14,890 nt of DNA. Source: CAZFZT01 sp964523675 (GTDB taxonomy: Bacteria; Planctomycetota; Phycisphaerae; Phycisphaerales; SM1A02). A program made the translations under genes and the position numbers. Shown here piece after piece: positions 13,858 through 14,890 of this stretch. Each line of letters begins with the position of its first letter. The first letter of the stretch is position 1. The notes under the pieces were generated by a model. That model saw only the letters and a program-made list of their open reading frames with translations. It was not told the origin of the DNA and searched no databases. The stretch lies in assembly GCA_964523675.1 (NCBI GenBank), contig CAZFZT010000080.1, positions 1 to 14,890 on the forward strand, written 5' to 3'.

Positions 13858-13945
13858 TGTGGCCTGGGACACCCTTCCGGGGTCACACATGTACCTGGGG
13901 CGGCCTGAAAGGACCGTCTCAGGATTTTGGTCCGCTTCGGCGGGC
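13858..13945 (+). other. Possibly structured RNA region upstream of the tRNA
   Basis: ACCC (13871-13874) can pair with GGGT (13880-13883). CCTGA (13904-13908) pairs with TCAGG (13919-13923), and GGACC (13911-13915) with GGTCC (13929-13933). These last two helices interleave as in an H-type pseudoknot. A UUCG tetraloop hairpin (CCGC-TTCG-GCGG, 13932-13943) overlaps the last strand, so it competes with it. The helices are short and chance cannot be excluded. No known riboswitch matches. Confidence 0.2.
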
Positions 13946-13950
13946 AAGTA

Positions 13951-14036
13951 CCCACCGTGGCGAAACTGGTAAACGCAGCCCGTTTGGAGCGGGCCGCCCT
14001 GCTAGGGGCTTATGGGTTCAAATCCCATCGGTGGGA
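13951..14036 (+). tRNA. Class II tRNA with UGG (proline) anticodon
   Basis: The fold is complete. Acceptor CCCACCG (13951-13957) pairs perfectly with CGGTGGG (14029-14035), followed by A73; CCA is not encoded. The D-arm GCG...CGC with AAACTGGTAAA is of the tRNA-Leu type. The anticodon stem GCCCG/CGGGC holds the 7-base loop TTTGGAG (13983-13989), giving anticodon UGG (13985-13987). The variable arm is 17 bases (13995-14011) with a five-pair stem, and the T-arm is ATGGG-TTCAAAT-CCCAT. A long variable arm is expected for Leu, Ser and Tyr, not Pro. C1-G72, A73, G35 and G36 are, however, the known bacterial proline identity elements. The amino acid it carries is therefore uncertain. A 10-bp hairpin follows it. 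Confidence 0.85.
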
Positions 14037-14055
14037 TTCAGTGACAGTATAGGCC

Positions 14056-14078
14056 CAAAACGATTGTCAATCGTTTTG
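14056..14078 (+). terminator. Perfect hairpin just downstream of the tRNA
   Basis: CAAAACGATT (14056-14065) and AATCGTTTTG (14069-14078) form a perfect 10-bp stem with a 3-base loop, 20 bases after the tRNA. The run of T in the right arm makes it resemble a weak intrinsic terminator that would release or protect the tRNA 3' end. It could also be a processing signal. Confidence 0.45.
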
Positions 14079-14162
14079 ACTCATCTGGCCAAGCGCGAGA
14101 ATTGGTTCGTGTCAATGCTTGCGGGGCAGTATGGCCGATAACCCTTTCTCTGGAGCAATCTG

Positions 14163-14594
14163 ATGCCACCAGCGCATTACCCGATTGAAGCATTCTGCCA
14201 TCTGACTGGGGGGACTAAAACCCTAAAGATTGACTGTGATGATGTATCAAGCGTCCAGCGCAACTCTTTTTCCAAGCTGCGTGAACTTAGCGGGCATCCC
14301 AGCACACGGGAGGGAAGTTGCGTTCAGGAAGTCCTCGCCTCTCCAGCAAGAATCTTCAAGGGGCTCCGCGTGCTTGATGGAGAGGGCCTATGCTACTGCG
14401 GCAAGGCATCGACTAGCTGGTTTGAATCGGGCTCATGTGGTCCGCCGCCGCCGAACATGGTATTCTGCGTCTACGTAAATGGCCGAGACTACGTTTTTGA
14501 GTGGGGGTGGGAGAGATGTGCTGTTGGAGAAGAAGATCACCCGGTTTCCCATGAAACTCGATTCATTGGAGGAAGGGTATGGCCGAAAACATGA
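14163..14594 (+). CDS. Hypothetical protein with conserved-looking cysteine and tryptophan core
   Basis: This 143-aa protein is not one I recognise. It begins MPPAHYPIEAFCHLTGGTKT and has no signal peptide or membrane segment. The last 60 residues look like a compact beta-rich domain: GLCYCGKASTSW, then PPPPNMVFCVYVNGRDYVFEW, and HETRF near the end. The CYCG pair and the aromatic-rich FEWGWE strand are the features most likely to be conserved. There is a GGAG Shine-Dalgarno sequence 7 bases before ATG 14163. The stop overlaps the next gene by 16 bases, so the two are probably translated together. Function unknown; base composition is less GC-rich than the genes to the left. Confidence 0.6.
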   Translation: MPPAHYPIEAFCHLTGGTKTLKIDCDDVSSVQRNSFSKLRELSGHPSTREGSCVQEVLASPARIFKGLRVLDGEGLCYCGKASTSWFESGSCGPPPPNMVFCVYVNGRDYVFEWGWERCAVGEEDHPVSHETRFIGGRVWPKT

Positions 14595-14890
14595 TTAGCA
14601 TGATCCCTACCGAGAGATTGCCCTTCTGTGGAACCCCCCACTATAGCAGGGAGGGAGACTGTCTTTTTGTCTACTTGAAGCCAGTAGAACACTATCGAGA
14701 CCGCGTAGATGCTCGGTTGACGCTTTACCGCTCAATGGAGGGGGACGAGATTGTCGGCTATCAAATCAAAGGGCTAAGCGCCATCAGGCGGACGGAGGTT
14801 TACAAGTATTCATTCGACAACCCCCGGCGGGTAAACCTGACCATCCTCGTGGTGATTTCACACCTGATCGGCGATGATCCCACCTACCCC
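14579..14890 (+). CDS. Unknown protein, possibly DUF2283-like (3' end outside window)
   Basis: The frame starts at ATG 14579 behind GGAGGAAGGG, a strong ribosome binding site, and stays open to the right edge (104 codons visible). The visible part begins MAENMISMIPTERLPFCGTP and then YSREGDCLFVYLKP...EGDEIVGYQIKGLSAI. This order, a hydrophobic strand after a short turn followed by an acidic residue pair and IVGxxIxG, is reminiscent of DUF2283, a small domain often found beside toxin-antitoxin or accessory genes. The match is weak. It overlaps the preceding gene by 16 bases. It lies in the GC-poorer right-hand part. No other motif is seen. Confidence 0.5.
   Translation, partial: MAENMISMIPTERLPFCGTPHYSREGDCLFVYLKPVEHYRDRVDARLTLYRSMEGDEIVGYQIKGLSAIRRTEVYKYSFDNPRRVNLTILVVISHLIGDDPTYP

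Noticed and set aside
13835..13950. A second tRNA upstream of 13951
   Set aside because: No T-loop consensus or 7-bp acceptor could be found; only short hairpins.
1..14890. CRISPR array, integrase or insertion sequence
   Set aside because: The only tandem repeats are the 8-bp arrays with no spacers, and no transposase or recombinase motif was seen in any frame I read.

Overview
The window looks like a chromosomal segment of a high-GC planctomycete, most likely in or near the class Phycisphaerae. The evidence is a C-terminal tail of the type found on secreted planctomycete proteins (NCPADLDGG ... DLLLLLADWG, minus strand, 12382-12466), a helix-turn-helix plus receiver regulator of a kind I associate with this phylum, and the fact that most genes left of 12.3 kb lack a Shine-Dalgarno sequence. 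The assignment is inference from sequence only.

From 1 to about 12.3 kb the window is ordinary, densely packed chromosome. In order it holds: the end of an unrecognised gene (+); a QueC-like protein whose ATP-binding loop is lost (-); a sodium/solute symporter (+) followed by an RluA-type pseudouridine synthase (+); glutamine-dependent NAD+ synthetase (-); a helix-turn-helix/receiver regulator (-); a TPR lipoprotein (+); an ArsR-methyltransferase fusion (+); an MFS transporter (-) with a Fur-box-like site over its promoter; a small lipoprotein (+); a fructosamine-kinase-like protein (-); and a cytosolic BtuF-like cobalamin-binding-type protein (+). These are mostly single-gene units in alternating directions, not one pathway. 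Three copies of one roughly 57-base intergenic repeat sit behind genes at 3711, 7362 and 10292. Two inverted arrays of an 8-bp tandem repeat fill the gap upstream of nadE (5454-5690).

From about 12.4 kb the character changes. The dockerin-like tail at 12382-12466 has no upstream gene body, and an intrinsic terminator belonging to a different small operon lies directly against it. To its right are two tiny overlapping minus-strand genes, then plus-strand genes with canonical Shine-Dalgarno sequences. The first of these has a near-consensus sigma-70 promoter: a DUF5343-like protein, followed by a possible 28-aa ORF, a tRNA, and two unknown proteins, the last running off the right edge. Base composition is visibly less GC-rich there. 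I read this as an accessory island or the edge of one, although no integrase or transposase is present.

The strongest oddity is the tRNA at 13951-14036. It is a well-formed class II molecule with a long variable arm and a leucine-like D-arm, yet it has a UGG (proline) anticodon together with C1-G72 and A73, which are proline identity elements in bacteria. Other points to follow up are the QueC-like pseudoenzyme, the two repeat families, a closed structured leader ahead of the regulator, and the Fur-box-like site.
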